Part shown: piece after piece, positions 8,266 through 20,401 of the stretch
How the letters are laid out: each line of letters begins with the position of its first letter
Position numbering within the stretch: position 1 is the first letter of the stretch
NCBI RefSeq assembly: GCF_023150065.1
Contig: NZ_JAKLLN010000002.1
Span: forward strand, 1-64,000
Source: Zoogloea sp.
GTDB lineage: Bacteria > Pseudomonadota > Gammaproteobacteria > Burkholderiales > Rhodocyclaceae
Length of the DNA stretch: 64,000 bases
Direction: 5' to 3'
Position numbers and translations under genes: made by a program
The notes under the pieces: generated by a model
Told to the model about the DNA's origin: nothing
Seen by the model: the letters and a program-made list of their open reading frames with translations, nothing else
Database searches by the model: none

Positions 8266-8694
8266 TCAGGCGGCGACGCCGATGATCACCGATGGCGCCT
8301 TGAACACGGCGCTGGCAGGTGTGCCCACCTTGAGCCCGAGGGCGTTTGCGCCGTCGCGGGTGATGGTGGCGTAGACCGTCAGGCCGTTGGGGAGGGCAAT
8401 CGCCACCTCGGTGCTGACCGGGCCTTCGGTGAGGGCGCTCACCGTGCCGCCGAGACGGTTGCGGGCCGACAGCCTGACCCCGTCTCCCTCGGTGAGAACC
8501 AGCACGGACGAGGCTTTGATCAGGGCCTTGACGGCCTTGCCGGCCGTGAGGCCGAGTTCGGCGACGCTGTCGTTCGTGACCGTGGCGACGATCTGGAGGC
8601 CACCGGGGAGGGCGATGCTCACTTCGGAATTGATGGCGCCGGGTTTGACCGCCTGGACGCTGCCGTCAAAGACATTGCGGGCACTGATCTTCAT
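8266..8694 (-). CDS. mop: Molbindin: di-Mop molybdenum-pterin/molybdate-binding protein
   Basis: A 142-residue cytoplasmic protein made of two Mop (TOBE-type) domains in tandem (about 1-67 and 72-142). Each begins with an SARN motif (KISARNVFDG, RLSARNRLGG) and repeats the pattern GL-ATVT-DSV / GL-ATITRDGA. Molbindins assemble into rings that bind molybdate or tungstate and are thought to buffer intracellular oxyanion. The ATG at 8694 has AGGAG 10 bases upstream; the longer open frame to 8778 lacks a signal and is not family-like. It is transcribed divergently from modE, sharing a 149-base control region. Confidence 0.93.
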   Translation of the reverse strand: MKISARNVFDGSVQAVKPGAINSEVSIALPGGLQIVATVTNDSVAELGLTAGKAVKALIKASSVLVLTEGDGVRLSARNRLGGTVSALTEGPVSTEVAIALPNGLTVYATITRDGANALGLKVGTPASAVFKAPSVIIGVAA

Positions 8695-8813
8695 TCTGAG
8701 GCTCCTGGTTCGATGGGTGGGGTGCCTGCACTCTACCCAGGGGTGTTCACTACCCGCAACCATAGCGCAGTGCAGCATTTGTGGCCCGCTATTTGCTGAA
8801 GTACAGTACGCAC

Positions 8814-8837
8814 CGTTGTGTATCGATCTATATAGGA
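8814..8837. promoter_or_regulatory. ModE-like operator 5, in front of modE
   Basis: CGTTGTGTA, six bases (tcgatc), then TATATAGGA, ending 6 bases before the modE ATG and overlapping its ribosome site (AGGA). Spacer length matches the other sites. The position implies autorepression of modE-modABC. A weaker similar site (CGCTATTTG-N6-TACAGTACG, 8787-8810) lies just upstream toward mop. Confidence 0.6.
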
Positions 8838-8843
8838 CAATTG

Positions 8844-10465
<1,622 letters not shown>

Positions 10466-10468
10466 GCA

Positions 10469-11158
10469 ATGCACCTGAGCGCGGATGACTGGTCGGCGAT
10501 CCGGCTGACCCTGGAACTGGCCAGCATCGTCACGGTGCTGCTGCTGATCATCGGCACGCCGATCGCTTGGTGGCTGGCGCGGAGCCGCTCTCCGCTGCGC
10601 GGTGTGGTGGGGGCGATCGTCTCCCTGCCCATCGTCCTGCCCCCCACCGTGCTGGGCTTTTACCTGCTGGTACTGATGGGGCCGCAGGGGGCCGTCGGAC
10701 GTTTCACCGAGGCGCTCGGCCTGGGGCGCCTGCCCTTCACCTTCCCGGGGCTGGTGGTGGCCTCCATCCTGTATTCCCTGCCCTTTGTGGTGCAGCCGGT
10801 GCAGAACGCCTTCATGGCCATGGGGGATCGGCCCCTGGAGGTGGCGGCCACCCTGCGCGCCTCTCCGCTGCGGACATTCTTCACCGTCGCCTTGCCCCTC
10901 GCCCGGCCCGGTTTCATCACGGCGGCCATTCTGGGTTTTGCCCATACCGTCGGGGAGTTCGGCGTGGTGCTGATGATCGGCGGCAACATCCCCGACAAGA
11001 CCCGGGTGATCTCCATGCAGATCTACAACCACGTGGAGGCGCTGGAGTATGGGCAGGCCCACGGGCTGGCGGCGTTGCTGCTCGGCTTCTCGTTTGTGGT
11101 GCTGCTGGCGCTGTACACGGTGGGTGGCGCCCGCAACACCCTGGGGGCCGGGCGATGA
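10469..11158 (+). CDS. modB: Molybdate ABC transporter permease ModB
   Basis: A 229-residue inner-membrane permease with five to six hydrophobic helices. It starts with a helix-rich N-terminus ([21 protein letters not shown]) and has the [14 protein letters not shown] segment typical of ModB/CysT permeases. The cytoplasmic EAA loop is [20 protein letters not shown], the contact for ModC. Its stop overlaps the modC start by four bases (ATGA), so the two subunits are translationally coupled. Confidence 0.95.
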   Translation: MHLSADDWSAIRLTLELASIVTVLLLIIGTPIAWWLARSRSPLRGVVGAIVSLPIVLPPTVLGFYLLVLMGPQGAVGRFTEALGLGRLPFTFPGLVVASILYSLPFVVQPVQNAFMAMGDRPLEVAATLRASPLRTFFTVALPLARPGFITAAILGFAHTVGEFGVVLMIGGNIPDKTRVISMQIYNHVEALEYGQAHGLAALLLGFSFVVLLALYTVGGARNTLGAGR

Positions 11159-12231
11159 ACGGCGTGCATGTGGCCTGCCGCCTGCCTCTGGCGGACTTCG
11201 TGCTGGAGGCCGATCTGACCCTGCCCGGGCGTGGTGTGACGGCGCTGTTCGGCCCCTCCGGTTCCGGCAAGACCACCCTGCTGCGCTGTGTGGCCGGGCT
11301 GGCCCGCGGAGCGGGGCGGGTGGAGATCAACGGCGAATGCTGGCAGGACGACGCCCGGCGCCTCTTCCTGCCGACGCACCGGCGTGCCCTGGGCTACGTC
11401 TTCCAGGAGGCCAGCCTGTTTGCCCATCTGTCAGTGCGGGCCAACCTGGAGTTCGGCCTGAAGCGTATCCCGGCGGCGGAGCGCAAGGTGGGCTGGGACG
11501 CGGCGCTTGAACTGCTGGGGATTGGCCACCTGCTGGAGCGGGGCACCGAAGCCCTGTCCGGTGGCGAGCGCCAGCGGGTGGCGATCGCCCGGGCCCTGCT
11601 CACCAGCCCGCGCCTGCTGCTGATGGACGAGCCCCTGGCTGCCCTCGACGCCAGGCGCAAGCACGAGATCCTGCCCTACCTCGAGCGTCTGCATGACGAG
11701 CTGGCGATTCCGGTGCTGTACGTGAGCCACTCGCCGGACGAGGTGGCCCGCCTGGCCGATCACCTGGTGCTGCTGGAGCAGGGGAAGGTGCTGGCCAGCG
11801 GCCCCACCGGCGAGGTGCTGACCCGCCTCGACCTGCCCCTGGCCCGGGACGAGGAGGCCGCCGTGCGGGTGGATGCCCATGTGCTCTCCCATGACGACGC
11901 TTACCAGCTGACCTGCCTGGGCTTTGCCGGCGGCCACATCCAGGTGACCCGCAAGGCGCTTGCCGTCGGGGCCAGGGCGCGGATCAAGATCCAGGCGCGG
12001 GACGTGAGCATCGCCCTGGCCGGCGACAACCGTTCGAGCATCGTCAATCGTCTGCCGGCGCGCATTGTGGGGTTTGGAGACGCCGCCCATCCGGCCCAGT
12101 GTCTGGTCAGCCTGGACGTCGCCGGAACCCCCCTGCTGGCGCGGATCACCCATCTTTCCCGGGATCAGCTCGGGCTGGTCGAGGGCATGACGGTCGTGGC
12201 GCAGATCAAGTCGGTGGCGCTGTTGGGTTGA
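11155..12231 (+). CDS. modC: Molybdate ABC transporter ATP-binding protein ModC
   Basis: A 358-residue ABC ATPase that powers ModB. Walker A is GPSGSGKTT (33-41), the ABC signature LSGGERQ (134-140), Walker B LLLMDEP (154-160) and the switch histidine lies in [11 protein letters not shown]-terminal Mop/TOBE domain (about 290-357) should sense cytoplasmic molybdate and inhibit transport when replete. The ATG at 11155 overlaps modB. No terminator-like hairpin follows within the 109 bases before the chemoreceptor gene. Confidence 0.95.
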   Translation: MNGVHVACRLPLADFVLEADLTLPGRGVTALFGPSGSGKTTLLRCVAGLARGAGRVEINGECWQDDARRLFLPTHRRALGYVFQEASLFAHLSVRANLEFGLKRIPAAERKVGWDAALELLGIGHLLERGTEALSGGERQRVAIARALLTSPRLLLMDEPLAALDARRKHEILPYLERLHDELAIPVLYVSHSPDEVARLADHLVLLEQGKVLASGPTGEVLTRLDLPLARDEEAAVRVDAHVLSHDDAYQLTCLGFAGGHIQVTRKALAVGARARIKIQARDVSIALAGDNRSSIVNRLPARIVGFGDAAHPAQCLVSLDVAGTPLLARITHLSRDQLGLVEGMTVVAQIKSVALLG

Positions 12232-12241
12232 GGTGTGTAAC

Positions 12242-12268
12242 TAAAGATGTCCCCCATGGAACCGTAAT
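12242..12268 (+). promoter_or_regulatory. Possible FliA (sigma-28) promoter
   Basis: TAAAGATG, exactly 11 bases, then ACCGTAAT, compared with the flagellar consensus TAAAGTTT-N11-GCCGATAA. The -35 core and CCG match and the spacing is exact. It lies 72 bases before the PAS chemoreceptor, a gene class often under sigma-28. Confidence 0.4.
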
Positions 12269-12340
12269 CAGACGGGTGCGTTGGGTCAGCCCGGATTGGG
12301 CATGTGCGTCCGACGGTCAATCTGCGAAGGGAATTCCAAG

Positions 12341-14452
12341 ATGGGGGCTTCAGAGAAACCCGGCCGCGGCAGTGCCGCTCCGGCCGAAGTGGCGGTCTTC
12401 GGGCCGGCTGGAAGCGACCTTGCCGGCTACATGGCAGCCATTGACCGTAGTCAGGCCATCATCGAGTTCGGGCTGGACGGCATCGTGCTTGGCGCCAACG
12501 ACAATTTCCTGCGCCTGATGGGTTACACCCTGGACGAGATCCAGGGGCAGCACCATCGCCTCTTCGTGGACAAGGAAGAGGCGGTGGGCGGCGCCTACCG
12601 GGTCTTCTGGCAGAAGCTGGGAAAAGGTGAGTTCGATTCCGGGGAATACCTACGCATTGGCAAGAATGGTCGTCAGGTGTGGATCCAGGCTTCCTACAAT
12701 CCGGTGCTCGATCAGGATGGAAAGCCGGTCAAGGTGATCAAGTTCGCGACCGACATCACCGAACGCAAGCTCGCCGCCATCGAGAATACGGCGCGCCTCC
12801 AGGCCGTTTATTCGAGCACTTGCGTGATGGACCTGGCCCGGGACGGCACCATCCTGCAGTGCAACGAACGCATGGAGCGTGCCCTGGGTTACGGCCGTGG
12901 CGAGCTGATCGGCCGCAACGAAAGCGAGCTGATCTTCGACGACGACAGGGCGAGCGGCCAGTACCGCAACCTGTGGGGTGAGCTGCGCGAGGGGCATTCG
13001 ATCAGTATCGAGCGGCGGCGCAAGGGCGCCGACGGGCGCGAACTGTGGTTCGCTTCGACGCTCAGCCCGGTGCTGGGCATGGACGGTCAGTTGAACAAGG
13101 TGATCGTGATCACCCAGGACATCACCGAGGCCAAGCTGTCGCGCCTGGATGCGGAGGGCAAGCTCGGAGCCATCGACCGGGCCCAGGCGGTCATCGAGTT
13201 CGACCTGCAGGGGCATGTGCTCAATGCCAACGCCAACTTCCTCAACCTGATGGGCTATCGCCTGGAAGACGTGCTCGGCCAGCATCATCGCCTGTTTGTC
13301 GAACGGGAATACGCCGGAAGCACGAAGTATCAGAGCTTCTGGGAGCGCCTCGCCCGCGGCGAATACTGTACCGGCGAGTACAAGCGCATCGGCAAGGACG
13401 GCAAGGAGGTGTGGATACACGCCACCTACAACCCGATCTTCGATCCCCGGGGCAATCCGGTGAAGGTGGTGAAGTTTGCCAGCGATGTCACCTGTGCCAA
13501 GCTCCACAGCGCCGAATTTCAGGCGAAAGTGGCAGCCATCGGCCTGGGGCAGGCGGTGATCGAGTTTGACCTGGAAGGCCGCATCCTGACCGCCAACCGC
13601 AACTTCCTGGCGGCCATGGGCTACACCCTGCGGGAGATCGAGGGGCAGCATCACAGCATCTTCTGTACCGGCGACTATACCCAGAGCGAGGAGTACCGGG
13701 ATTTCTGGCTGCGTCTTGGCGAGGGGCAGCACATCAGCGGGCGCTTCCACCGGATCGGCAAGTACAACCGGGATGTGTGGATCCAGGCCAGCTACAACCC
13801 CATCCTCGACCTCAACGGGCAGGTGATGAAGGTGGTCAAGTACGCCTACGACGTGACCAAGGAGGTGCAGCTCGAGCAGCGCATCTCCGCCAAGGCCACC
13901 GAGATGTCGGGCAGCGTGCGCAGCCTGGTGGAGAGTATCCGCAACATTGCCGAAAACTCCAGCGTGGCCTCCAGCATGGCCATGGAGACCTCCACCGCTG
14001 CCCGGGCCGGTTTTGAGGCGGTGCAGCAGTCGATCGCAGCCATCGACCGCATCCAGAACAGCTCGAGCCGGGTGTCGGAGATCGTGCGGGTGATCAGTGA
14101 AATCGCCAATCAGACCAATCTGCTGGCCTTCAATGCGGCCATCGAGGCGGCGCGGGCCGGCCAGCAGGGCGTGGGCTTCTCGGTGGTGGCCGCCGAGGTG
14201 CGCAAGCTGGCCGAGCGCAGCTCCACCGCCGCCCAGGAGATTGCCCGCCTGATCGACGAGTCGACCCTCAACGTGCAGCAGGGGGCCGAGGTGAGCCGCT
14301 CGGCCGCTCGCAGTTTCGAGGGTATCCTCACCGCCGTGGAGCGCACGGTGGACAGCGCCACCGAGATCGCCGGTGCCACCGAGCAGCAGCGCGACATGGC
14401 GGGGCAGGTGTCGGGGCTGATCGAGCAGCTTGCCAGTGCCGTGAGGGGATGA
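12341..14452 (+). CDS. Soluble methyl-accepting chemotaxis protein with four PAS domains
   Basis: A 703-residue cytoplasmic chemoreceptor. Four PAS repeats of about 120 residues (roughly 28-148, 150-270, 275-393, 395-515) are followed by an MCP signalling domain with the canonical hairpin tip [21 protein letters not shown]. Repeats 1, 3 and 4 are close copies ([32 protein letters not shown]); repeat 2 is more distant ([16 protein letters not shown]). There are no membrane helices and no HAMP domain, as in Aer-2 or BdlA-type receptors. The signalling domain is short and ends soon after the returning helix. The ATG at 12341 follows GAAGGGA. Redox, oxygen or energy sensing is the likely input, but no cofactor can be assigned. 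It is coupled by ATGA to the CheW gene. Confidence 0.9.
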   Translation: MGASEKPGRGSAAPAEVAVFGPAGSDLAGYMAAIDRSQAIIEFGLDGIVLGANDNFLRLMGYTLDEIQGQHHRLFVDKEEAVGGAYRVFWQKLGKGEFDSGEYLRIGKNGRQVWIQASYNPVLDQDGKPVKVIKFATDITERKLAAIENTARLQAVYSSTCVMDLARDGTILQCNERMERALGYGRGELIGRNESELIFDDDRASGQYRNLWGELREGHSISIERRRKGADGRELWFASTLSPVLGMDGQLNKVIVITQDITEAKLSRLDAEGKLGAIDRAQAVIEFDLQGHVLNANANFLNLMGYRLEDVLGQHHRLFVEREYAGSTKYQSFWERLARGEYCTGEYKRIGKDGKEVWIHATYNPIFDPRGNPVKVVKFASDVTCAKLHSAEFQAKVAAIGLGQAVIEFDLEGRILTANRNFLAAMGYTLREIEGQHHSIFCTGDYTQSEEYRDFWLRLGEGQHISGRFHRIGKYNRDVWIQASYNPILDLNGQVMKVVKYAYDVTKEVQLEQRISAKATEMSGSVRSLVESIRNIAENSSVASSMAMETSTAARAGFEAVQQSIAAIDRIQNSSSRVSEIVRVISEIANQTNLLAFNAAIEAARAGQQGVGFSVVAAEVRKLAERSSTAAQEIARLIDESTLNVQQGAEVSRSAARSFEGILTAVERTVDSATEIAGATEQQRDMAGQVSGLIEQLASAVRG

Positions 14453-15966
14453 TGGCCGCCCAGGCCGGCGACAGGCGCTTCGGCGTATTCAGCCTGGCAA
14501 CGCTGCAGCTCGCCCTGCCCCTGGAGGCCCTGCGCGAGGTGGTGCCCTTGTCGGCCCTGTCGGCCCTGCCCTGTGCGGCCCCGTGCGTGATTGGCGGCAT
14601 TGATCTGCGCGGGGTGCTGGTGCCGGTGGTCGACCTGCGGGTGGTCATCGGTCTGCCCGCTGCGGGCAGCGCGCCCCGCAGTATCGTGATCATGGTTTTC
14701 GAGGAACGCCTGCTCGGCCTGCTGGCGAGCGGGGTGGTGGGCGTTTTCGAGTGCCCGGAGGGAGGCTGGAGCCCGATGGTCAGCCGCAATGGTGAGCTGT
14801 CCATCTTCGGTGGTGGCTTCCGGCGCCCGGACGACGGGAGCATGGTCAGCGTGCTTTCGCCGGTCGGCCTGGCCGGGCTGAGGGATGTGCCGATGGTGGA
14901 GAACTCCGGCCGTGACCCGTCGCAACTCCCCCGAGGGGGAGAGCTGGGCGGCGGCGGGCTGACCGAGGCCTACCTGATGCTGGTGCGCACGGGCTCGGTG
15001 CCGATGGCCCTGGCGTCGGAGGCCGTTCACACCACCATCCTCCATCCCGAGATCCTCAATTCGCCGCTGACCGGTGGCTGGTGTCTGGGCATCATCGAAC
15101 ATGCGGGACGCAAGGTGCCGGCGGTGGACCTGCTGGCCCTGTGTGGCCTCGGCGAGATCGCCAACCCGTGGCTGACCCAGGCTTTCCTGATCCAGTACCC
15201 CCAGGGCCTGGTGGCCTTCATGGTGGACCAGATCATCGACGTGGTGCGTGCGGATGCCCGCGGTCTTGTCCCCATCCCGCCGGGCATCCTGCCCGGAGAT
15301 GCGCTGTTTGCCGGCGCCCTGCCCATGGACGCCCTGCCGGGCGTGACGGCGGGGAGTGATCTGCAGGCGGCTTACTTCCTGATGCTCGATGCCGGGCAGG
15401 TGATCGGGCACCGGGATCTGTCCGGCCTGGCGCGCATGAATACCCCGGTGGAGGCCCGCGGCCTCGATGCCGGGCGGGTGCGTTCCGACGGAGAGCGACG
15501 CCTGTTGGCCGAGCGCTGCCAGGTGCTTACCTATGATCTGGGCTTCGAGGTGGCCACGCCCATCGACCAGATCGCCGAGGTCCTGCCCCAGGCGGAAGAC
15601 AAGGGGATTGTTTTCGGGGCGGGTTCCCGCGCTGCCGGTCTGGTGGTGAGCCGTGGCCGCGCCATCCCGACCTTCTGCCTGAGCAGCCTGATGGGTCTGG
15701 CTGGCGCCGAGCGCTCACCGACGGCGAGCGTGCTGGTGGTGGAGACCGAGACGGGCTGCGTCGGCTTCAACGTGGCCCGCCTGATGACCATTGACGATGC
15801 CCCGCTGAACCGCCCGGATGCCCCGGGTGTGGGCCGCAGCCCGTTGCCGAGCCTGCCCGAGGGCAACGGCGCCCGCTGGTCACCGGCCATGGTCGGCTCG
15901 GGGGCTGCGGAGCGCATGCTAAGCGTGCTCGACCTGAAGCACCTCGCCCGGACTCTCAGCGCCTAG
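14449..15966 (+). CDS. Triple CheW-domain chemotaxis coupling protein
   Basis: A 505-residue protein built of three CheW-like domains (about 8-155, 165-335, 370-500). Each shows hydrophobic beta patterns such as [42 protein letters not shown] and [20 protein letters not shown]. CheW scaffolds connect chemoreceptors to the CheA kinase; three-domain forms are uncommon and may cross-link receptor arrays. Its start overlaps the stop of the four-PAS receptor (ATGA), so the pair is probably made in fixed ratio and works together. No CheA gene is in the window. Confidence 0.88.
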   Translation: MMAAQAGDRRFGVFSLATLQLALPLEALREVVPLSALSALPCAAPCVIGGIDLRGVLVPVVDLRVVIGLPAAGSAPRSIVIMVFEERLLGLLASGVVGVFECPEGGWSPMVSRNGELSIFGGGFRRPDDGSMVSVLSPVGLAGLRDVPMVENSGRDPSQLPRGGELGGGGLTEAYLMLVRTGSVPMALASEAVHTTILHPEILNSPLTGGWCLGIIEHAGRKVPAVDLLALCGLGEIANPWLTQAFLIQYPQGLVAFMVDQIIDVVRADARGLVPIPPGILPGDALFAGALPMDALPGVTAGSDLQAAYFLMLDAGQVIGHRDLSGLARMNTPVEARGLDAGRVRSDGERRLLAERCQVLTYDLGFEVATPIDQIAEVLPQAEDKGIVFGAGSRAAGLVVSRGRAIPTFCLSSLMGLAGAERSPTASVLVVETETGCVGFNVARLMTIDDAPLNRPDAPGVGRSPLPSLPEGNGARWSPAMVGSGAAERMLSVLDLKHLARTLSA

Positions 15967-15990
15967 ACGTCGGCCGCAGGTCGGCAGGCC

Positions 15991-17997
15991 TCAGTTCAGC
16001 GCAATATTGGCCTTCAGCCACAGGGTCCGGCCGGGTTCGTTCACCCGGGTGGTCTGGGTAAAGCCGCCCACCATGGCGCCGCTGCGGCTGATGTACTCCG
16101 CGTAGGTCCGGTCGAACAGGTTGTCCACCCCGGCGGTAAACAGCACACCTTTGCGCGGGCGGTAGCCGGCGTTGAGGGAGACGATGGCAAAGCCGGCCGA
16201 GGCGCCGATGTCCTGCCCCACGACGTTGCCGTAGCCAGCGTCGTAGCGCTTCTGGCCCTGGACCATGCGGAGCAGGGCGCCGGCGTTCCAGGTCTTGTCG
16301 TCGTAGCCGGCGCCGAGGCGGCCTTCGAGGGGCGGGATCTGGGACAGGGGCTTGCCGCTGCTGTCGTTCTCGCCATGCACCCAGGCCAGCGTGCCCCAGG
16401 CCTTCCAGAAATTCCCCAGGGCATAGCTCATGTCGCCTTCCAGCCCGTAGGTGGTGGCGTCGATGTTGAGGGCGTCGGTGGCGAAGGCGTTGATCTGCCG
16501 GATCTGGATGAAATCCTTGTGCTTGGCGTAGAACAGGGACGCCGAGGCGCGCAGGGGGCCAGCGGCGTAGATGGCGCCGGTGTCGAGCTGGGTGGTCTTT
16601 TCGGGTTTCAGGAAGAAGGTGCTGGCGCTGCCGCTCATCATCATCGAGGTGGCGCCGGGGGCTTTGGTGCGTTCCCAGTAGTCAGCGGCCCGTTCGCTGT
16701 GGCCCAGGCCGGCGTAAAGGGTGGTGGTGGGCGTGAAGGCGTTCTCCCAGCGCAGGAAGCCGGCCTTGAGGGTGTCCTTGTCGCTGCGCCCCGAGGTGGC
16801 CTTGCCGCTGCGCTGGTCTTCGGCCTCGCTCCAGTCCAGGCGTGCCCCGCCGATCAGGCGGTGGGCGGCGTTGAGTTCATGGGTCAGCTCGCCGAACACG
16901 CCCCAGGTGTTGAAGCGCATGTCGGGGCGGCGGCCCAGGCTGTCGTAGCTGCTCACGGCGTTGCCGCTGGCGCTGCGCAGGCTGTGGTCATTGGTCTGGA
17001 AGTCGATGCCGGTTTCCAGGGTGCTGCGGGGGCTCAGATCGAGGGTGGCGGCGAAGCGCCCGCCCTTGGTCTCCCGGTCCGGGTTGCTGACCATCTTCAT
17101 GCCTGTGGTACTGCGCAGGCTGTAGTTGTCCATCACGTGATCCACGTAGTTGCGGTAGATCTGGCCTTCCAGTTTGGCGAGCAGCGGGCTGATGCGGGAT
17201 TTTTCGAACTTCAGGCCCACGTTGGTCCGGTCGAAGGCGGCACCGTCCATGCTGCGATCGGCATAGGCGGCTTGGCCGTCGCTCTTGGCGAAGCTCAGCT
17301 CGAGGCGGGTGTTCTCGTCCGGAGTCAGCCCCACGGCGCCGCTCACGCTCCAGCGGTCGTAGCGGGAGTGCACCTGGCGTCCGGCGCCGTCCTTGTAGTC
17401 CTGGCTGTGGGAATGGGTGCCGGTGATCTCGCCGTAGTAGCGCTCATTGCCGACGCCGGCCTCCAGCACCTGGTCGTTGCGTCCGAAGCTGCCGGCCAGC
17501 ACGCTGCCTTCGGCGTAGGCGGAGAAGGCCTTGCGGACCTTGGGCGCACGTTCGAAGAGCACCACCCCGGCGCTGTTGCCCGGGCCGTATTTCACGGTCT
17601 GCGGGCCTTTGAGCACGGTGATGCGGTCGAAGGCCTCGGGGAAGACGTAGGCAGTGGGCGGGTCCATGCGCATGCCGCAGCCCCCCAGGATCATCTCTCC
17701 GTCCAGCAGGATGCCCAGGCGCGAGGCGGCCATGCCACGGAACACCGGGTCGCCGTCGGTGCCGCCCTTGCGGATCACCGAGAAGCCGGGGATGTTCTTC
17801 AGGTAGTCGGCGCCGTCATGGGCCGGTACCGGCTGGCGCGGGGCGCGGGGGTCGGTGCTGACTGTGAGGGGCGCCTCCATGGCGGGGGCGGTGACCACGA
17901 CCTCACGCAGGGTGGTGTCTGCGAAAGCCGGAAAGGCGCAGGAGATGGCGAGGGCGAGGGGCAGGCGGGCGGGCCAGTGTGATGCGGGGTGAAGCAT
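15991..17997 (-). CDS. TonB-dependent copper receptor, OprC/NosA type
   Basis: A 668-residue outer-membrane receptor with a signal peptide (about 1-26, ending PAFA-DT), TonB-box-like TLREVVVTAP and a plug domain. The plug contains GGCGMRMDPPTAYVFPE and VLKGPQTVKYGPGNSAGVV, segments that closely match OprC-like copper receptors. The CGM-RM-type Cys/Met motif in the plug fits copper binding. The ATG at 17997 is preceded by GGGAG. It ends in Asn rather than the usual aromatic residue. The promoter lies in the 125 bases after the neighbouring chemoreceptor's terminator; no copper-regulator gene is adjacent. Confidence 0.88.
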   Translation of the reverse strand: MLHPASHWPARLPLALAISCAFPAFADTTLREVVVTAPAMEAPLTVSTDPRAPRQPVPAHDGADYLKNIPGFSVIRKGGTDGDPVFRGMAASRLGILLDGEMILGGCGMRMDPPTAYVFPEAFDRITVLKGPQTVKYGPGNSAGVVLFERAPKVRKAFSAYAEGSVLAGSFGRNDQVLEAGVGNERYYGEITGTHSHSQDYKDGAGRQVHSRYDRWSVSGAVGLTPDENTRLELSFAKSDGQAAYADRSMDGAAFDRTNVGLKFEKSRISPLLAKLEGQIYRNYVDHVMDNYSLRSTTGMKMVSNPDRETKGGRFAATLDLSPRSTLETGIDFQTNDHSLRSASGNAVSSYDSLGRRPDMRFNTWGVFGELTHELNAAHRLIGGARLDWSEAEDQRSGKATSGRSDKDTLKAGFLRWENAFTPTTTLYAGLGHSERAADYWERTKAPGATSMMMSGSASTFFLKPEKTTQLDTGAIYAAGPLRASASLFYAKHKDFIQIRQINAFATDALNIDATTYGLEGDMSYALGNFWKAWGTLAWVHGENDSSGKPLSQIPPLEGRLGAGYDDKTWNAGALLRMVQGQKRYDAGYGNVVGQDIGASAGFAIVSLNAGYRPRKGVLFTAGVDNLFDRTYAEYISRSGAMVGGFTQTTRVNEPGRTLWLKANIALN

Positions 17998-18075
17998 GGA
18001 GGTGGGCTCCCTGGGTTTTCAAGAGAGCGCCACCTTAGGTTTTGCGGAAAGCGGAGGATTTGATTTGCAGCAAAA

Positions 18076-18100
18076 ATGACGCACCAAGTTGGTGCGTCAT
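18076..18100 (-). terminator. Rho-independent terminator of the membrane chemoreceptor gene
   Basis: ATGACGCACCAA, one base, then TTGGTGCGTCAT: a perfect 12-base inverted repeat. On the minus strand it is followed by TTTTTG, 23 bases after the chemoreceptor stop. It also lies just upstream of the copper receptor promoter, so a second role as an operator is possible. Confidence 0.8.
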
Positions 18101-18122
18101 AGTGTCGCAGCTTGAAGGTGCT

Positions 18123-19736
18123 TCAAACCCGGAAGCGCGAAACGCTGCCTTTCAGGCTGTCTGCGACGGTCAGTAGGCGGTGGGCGGTGCTGGCCACCGA
18201 GCCGACGGCGGCCGAGTTCTCTTCCGACATCTGGGCGATGGCTTCGACGTTGCGGGCCAGGTCGGTGGAGGCGCCACGCTGCTCGCGCAGGGCATCGGAG
18301 ATGTTGCCGATGGCGCTCTGCATGGTCGAGGCGGAGTGGCAGATCCCGGCCATCGACTCGCTTGCCGTGCTCGCCGCAACCACCACCTCGTTAACCAGCG
18401 TCCGGCTCGATTGCATGCTGCTCACTGCGCCGGCAGCACCGTGCTGGATGGTGCTGATGACCGAGCTGATCTCCTGGACGGAGCTGGTGGTGCGTTCGGC
18501 CAGTTTGCGCACTTCGTCGGCCACCACCGCAAAGCCGCGGCCCTGCTCACCGGCGCGGGCAGCCTCGATGGCGGCGTTGAGCGCCAGGAGATTGGTCTGG
18601 TCGGCCACCTCGCGGATCACCACGGTGATCTTGTCGATCTGCTGGACCTGTTCGGAGAGGGCCTGCATCTGCCCGGCGGTGGTTTCGACCTGTTCCGCCA
18701 CCCGGCCGATCCGCTCTGCGGCAGCATCCACACCCTTGCCGCTCACGACGGCCTGGCTGCCAGCCTCGGCGGCCCGGGCGCTGGCGTCGTCGGCGCTGGA
18801 GCCCACATGGTCGATGCTGACGGTGAGTTGCTCCACGGCCGCCGCGGCCGAGGAGGTGGCGCTGGACTGTTGTTCGCTGCTGATCGACACCTGCTGGGCC
18901 GCGCTGGACAGCTGGCTGGCCGAACTGGCCACATCGTTGGAGTTGGAGATGACTTCGGTGATGGTCCGCGCCAGCTCGCTGCGCATGGTTTCCAGGGAGC
19001 GGAGCAGGGTGCCGATCTCATCGGAACTCTGACCATGCACCGCCTGGCCGGACAGATCCCCACCGGCAATCCGGGCCGCCATCTGGTTGGCCTGGCCAAG
19101 CCGTGAGGCGATGCTGCGGATGATGGCCGCACTCATGCCGGCCATCAGCAGGCCGGTCAGTACCAGAACGCCGATGTTGATCCAGATTGCTTTGTCCTTG
19201 AGCGCTGCAGCCGCGGCTGAGCTGGAGAGGCCCAGGTCACGGTTGAATTTCATGTGTGCTTCGAGGCTCTGGTTGAACTTGACGGCCTCGGGGTCAAACT
19301 TGCCCAGCATGGTCCGCACTTCCTCGGTGCGGTTGGCGCGGGATACCGGCAGGATGGCCGCGATCAATTCGTTCAGGCGTACATACTCGGTGCGTTCAGC
19401 GTTCAGCAGACGGCGGTCTTCTTCGCTGGCGATCAGTGGCTCATAGTCTTTCAGAGATTGTTCCAGGGATTTCTGGATTTCAGCGATGGTGGTTTCAATC
19501 TGGGCCATCTCTTCGGCATCGGTTACTAGACCATGGCGATAGACCCGGATGCGCAGGCGGCCGAAGTCAATGGCAATCTTGTTGAGGATCTCGATGCTGG
19601 GGACCACGTTGACGCTGGAGAAGTTGGTCTGTTCGTAGACCTGGTTCATCTGCTGGTAATTGATGCCGGCGAGCACGAGCAGGCTAACCAGGGCTGCGCC
19701 GACAAGAAGTTGCAGGCGGTGAGCGATAGTCATCAT
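18123..19736 (-). CDS. Transmembrane methyl-accepting chemotaxis protein (4HB-HAMP-MCP)
   Basis: A 537-residue chemoreceptor. Its topology is a membrane helix near 6-25, a periplasmic four-helix-bundle-type domain to about 180, a second helix ([21 protein letters not shown]), a HAMP domain, then the MCP domain with the tip [21 protein letters not shown]. It reports ligand state to CheA/CheW; the ligand is unknown. Two ATGs (19736 and 19733) are possible and neither has a strong ribosome site. A sigma-28-like promoter lies about 110 bases upstream and a strong terminator follows, so it is a single-gene unit. Confidence 0.92.
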   Translation of the reverse strand: MMTIAHRLQLLVGAALVSLLVLAGINYQQMNQVYEQTNFSSVNVVPSIEILNKIAIDFGRLRIRVYRHGLVTDAEEMAQIETTIAEIQKSLEQSLKDYEPLIASEEDRRLLNAERTEYVRLNELIAAILPVSRANRTEEVRTMLGKFDPEAVKFNQSLEAHMKFNRDLGLSSSAAAAALKDKAIWINIGVLVLTGLLMAGMSAAIIRSIASRLGQANQMAARIAGGDLSGQAVHGQSSDEIGTLLRSLETMRSELARTITEVISNSNDVASSASQLSSAAQQVSISSEQQSSATSSAAAAVEQLTVSIDHVGSSADDASARAAEAGSQAVVSGKGVDAAAERIGRVAEQVETTAGQMQALSEQVQQIDKITVVIREVADQTNLLALNAAIEAARAGEQGRGFAVVADEVRKLAERTTSSVQEISSVISTIQHGAAGAVSSMQSSRTLVNEVVVAASTASESMAGICHSASTMQSAIGNISDALREQRGASTDLARNVEAIAQMSEENSAAVGSVASTAHRLLTVADSLKGSVSRFRV

Positions 19737-19843
19737 GGATTCCCGAAAAAACGTCCCGAAGGAGCCCTGCGCATGGCGCGAGCACGGTCACAGCAGTCCG
19801 AACGGTCAGGGTTGGGCCTAGAGCACTCGGTTGTGTGCCCGGG

Positions 19844-19870
19844 AAAACGGCTGTTACGGGCGGAACTTGA
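19844..19870 (-). promoter_or_regulatory. Possible FliA (sigma-28) promoter of the membrane chemoreceptor
   Basis: On the minus strand: TCAAGTTC, exactly 11 bases, then GCCGTTTT, against TAAAGTTT-N11-GCCGATAA. Six of eight bases match in the -35 element and GCCG is intact in the -10 element. Confidence 0.4.
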
Positions 19871-19945
19871 GGAATATCCAGCGCGTTTTTGGAAGAAATG
19901 ACAACCGGATGTCTGCATGTTCGCGCAATCCGGGTCGGTGCTCGG

Positions 19946-20254
19946 TCAGGCTGACGTGCTCCAGCTGTGTGCCTCGAGCGTGTGGCGGCACTTGGTGCAG
20001 CCCACCCAGGGCAGGCAGTCGCAGTCCAGCTTGAAGTAGCGTGCGCCGGTCTTCACGACGGATGCGGCTTCCGTCTTCCGGCCGGCTCCGGCGGAGGCCG
20101 TCGGCCTGTCACTGCCCTGGGGCAGCCAGCGTGCGAAGGGCGCCAGATCGCTCACGTTCTGTACGTACCAGAGGCGCTTGGTGGCGTCCCATCGGGCTCC
20201 CAGCGCCTTGGCCTGGTCCTTCTCGGCAAACGGTACCTGCAGGTTGGTTCTCAT
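19946..20254 (-). CDS. DUF5710-like small protein with C-terminal cysteines
   Basis: A 102-residue protein. The first 45 residues (VPFAEKDQAKALGARWD, then KRLWYV) match the DUF5710 pattern, a small domain that also occurs attached to primases and other DNA enzymes. The C-terminus has four cysteines and a histidine (Cys78, Cys80, Cys86, Cys89, His91) spaced like a zinc site. Function is unknown. The ATG at 20254 is chosen from the domain start; its ribosome site is weak. It is divergent from the DUF3015-like gene. Confidence 0.75.
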   Translation of the reverse strand: MRTNLQVPFAEKDQAKALGARWDATKRLWYVQNVSDLAPFARWLPQGSDRPTASAGAGRKTEAASVVKTGARYFKLDCDCLPWVGCTKCRHTLEAHSWSTSA

Positions 20255-20401
20255 CGTGGTTCGTGCTTCCGTGGTTCGCCTGGAATCGGGGGGCTGATTG
20301 TATCCCCGTCCGGCAGGGGCCGGCCCGGTGCATGGATTGACCCACCCAGTATTGACGGCGATACTTTGAGCCCGATTTCTCCACTCCGGGTTGGTTCGAA
20401 C

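Noticed and set aside
8113-8799. A plus-strand frame over mop and the ModE-like site 4
   Set aside because: It is antisense to clear Mop domains and has no ribosome site or family features.
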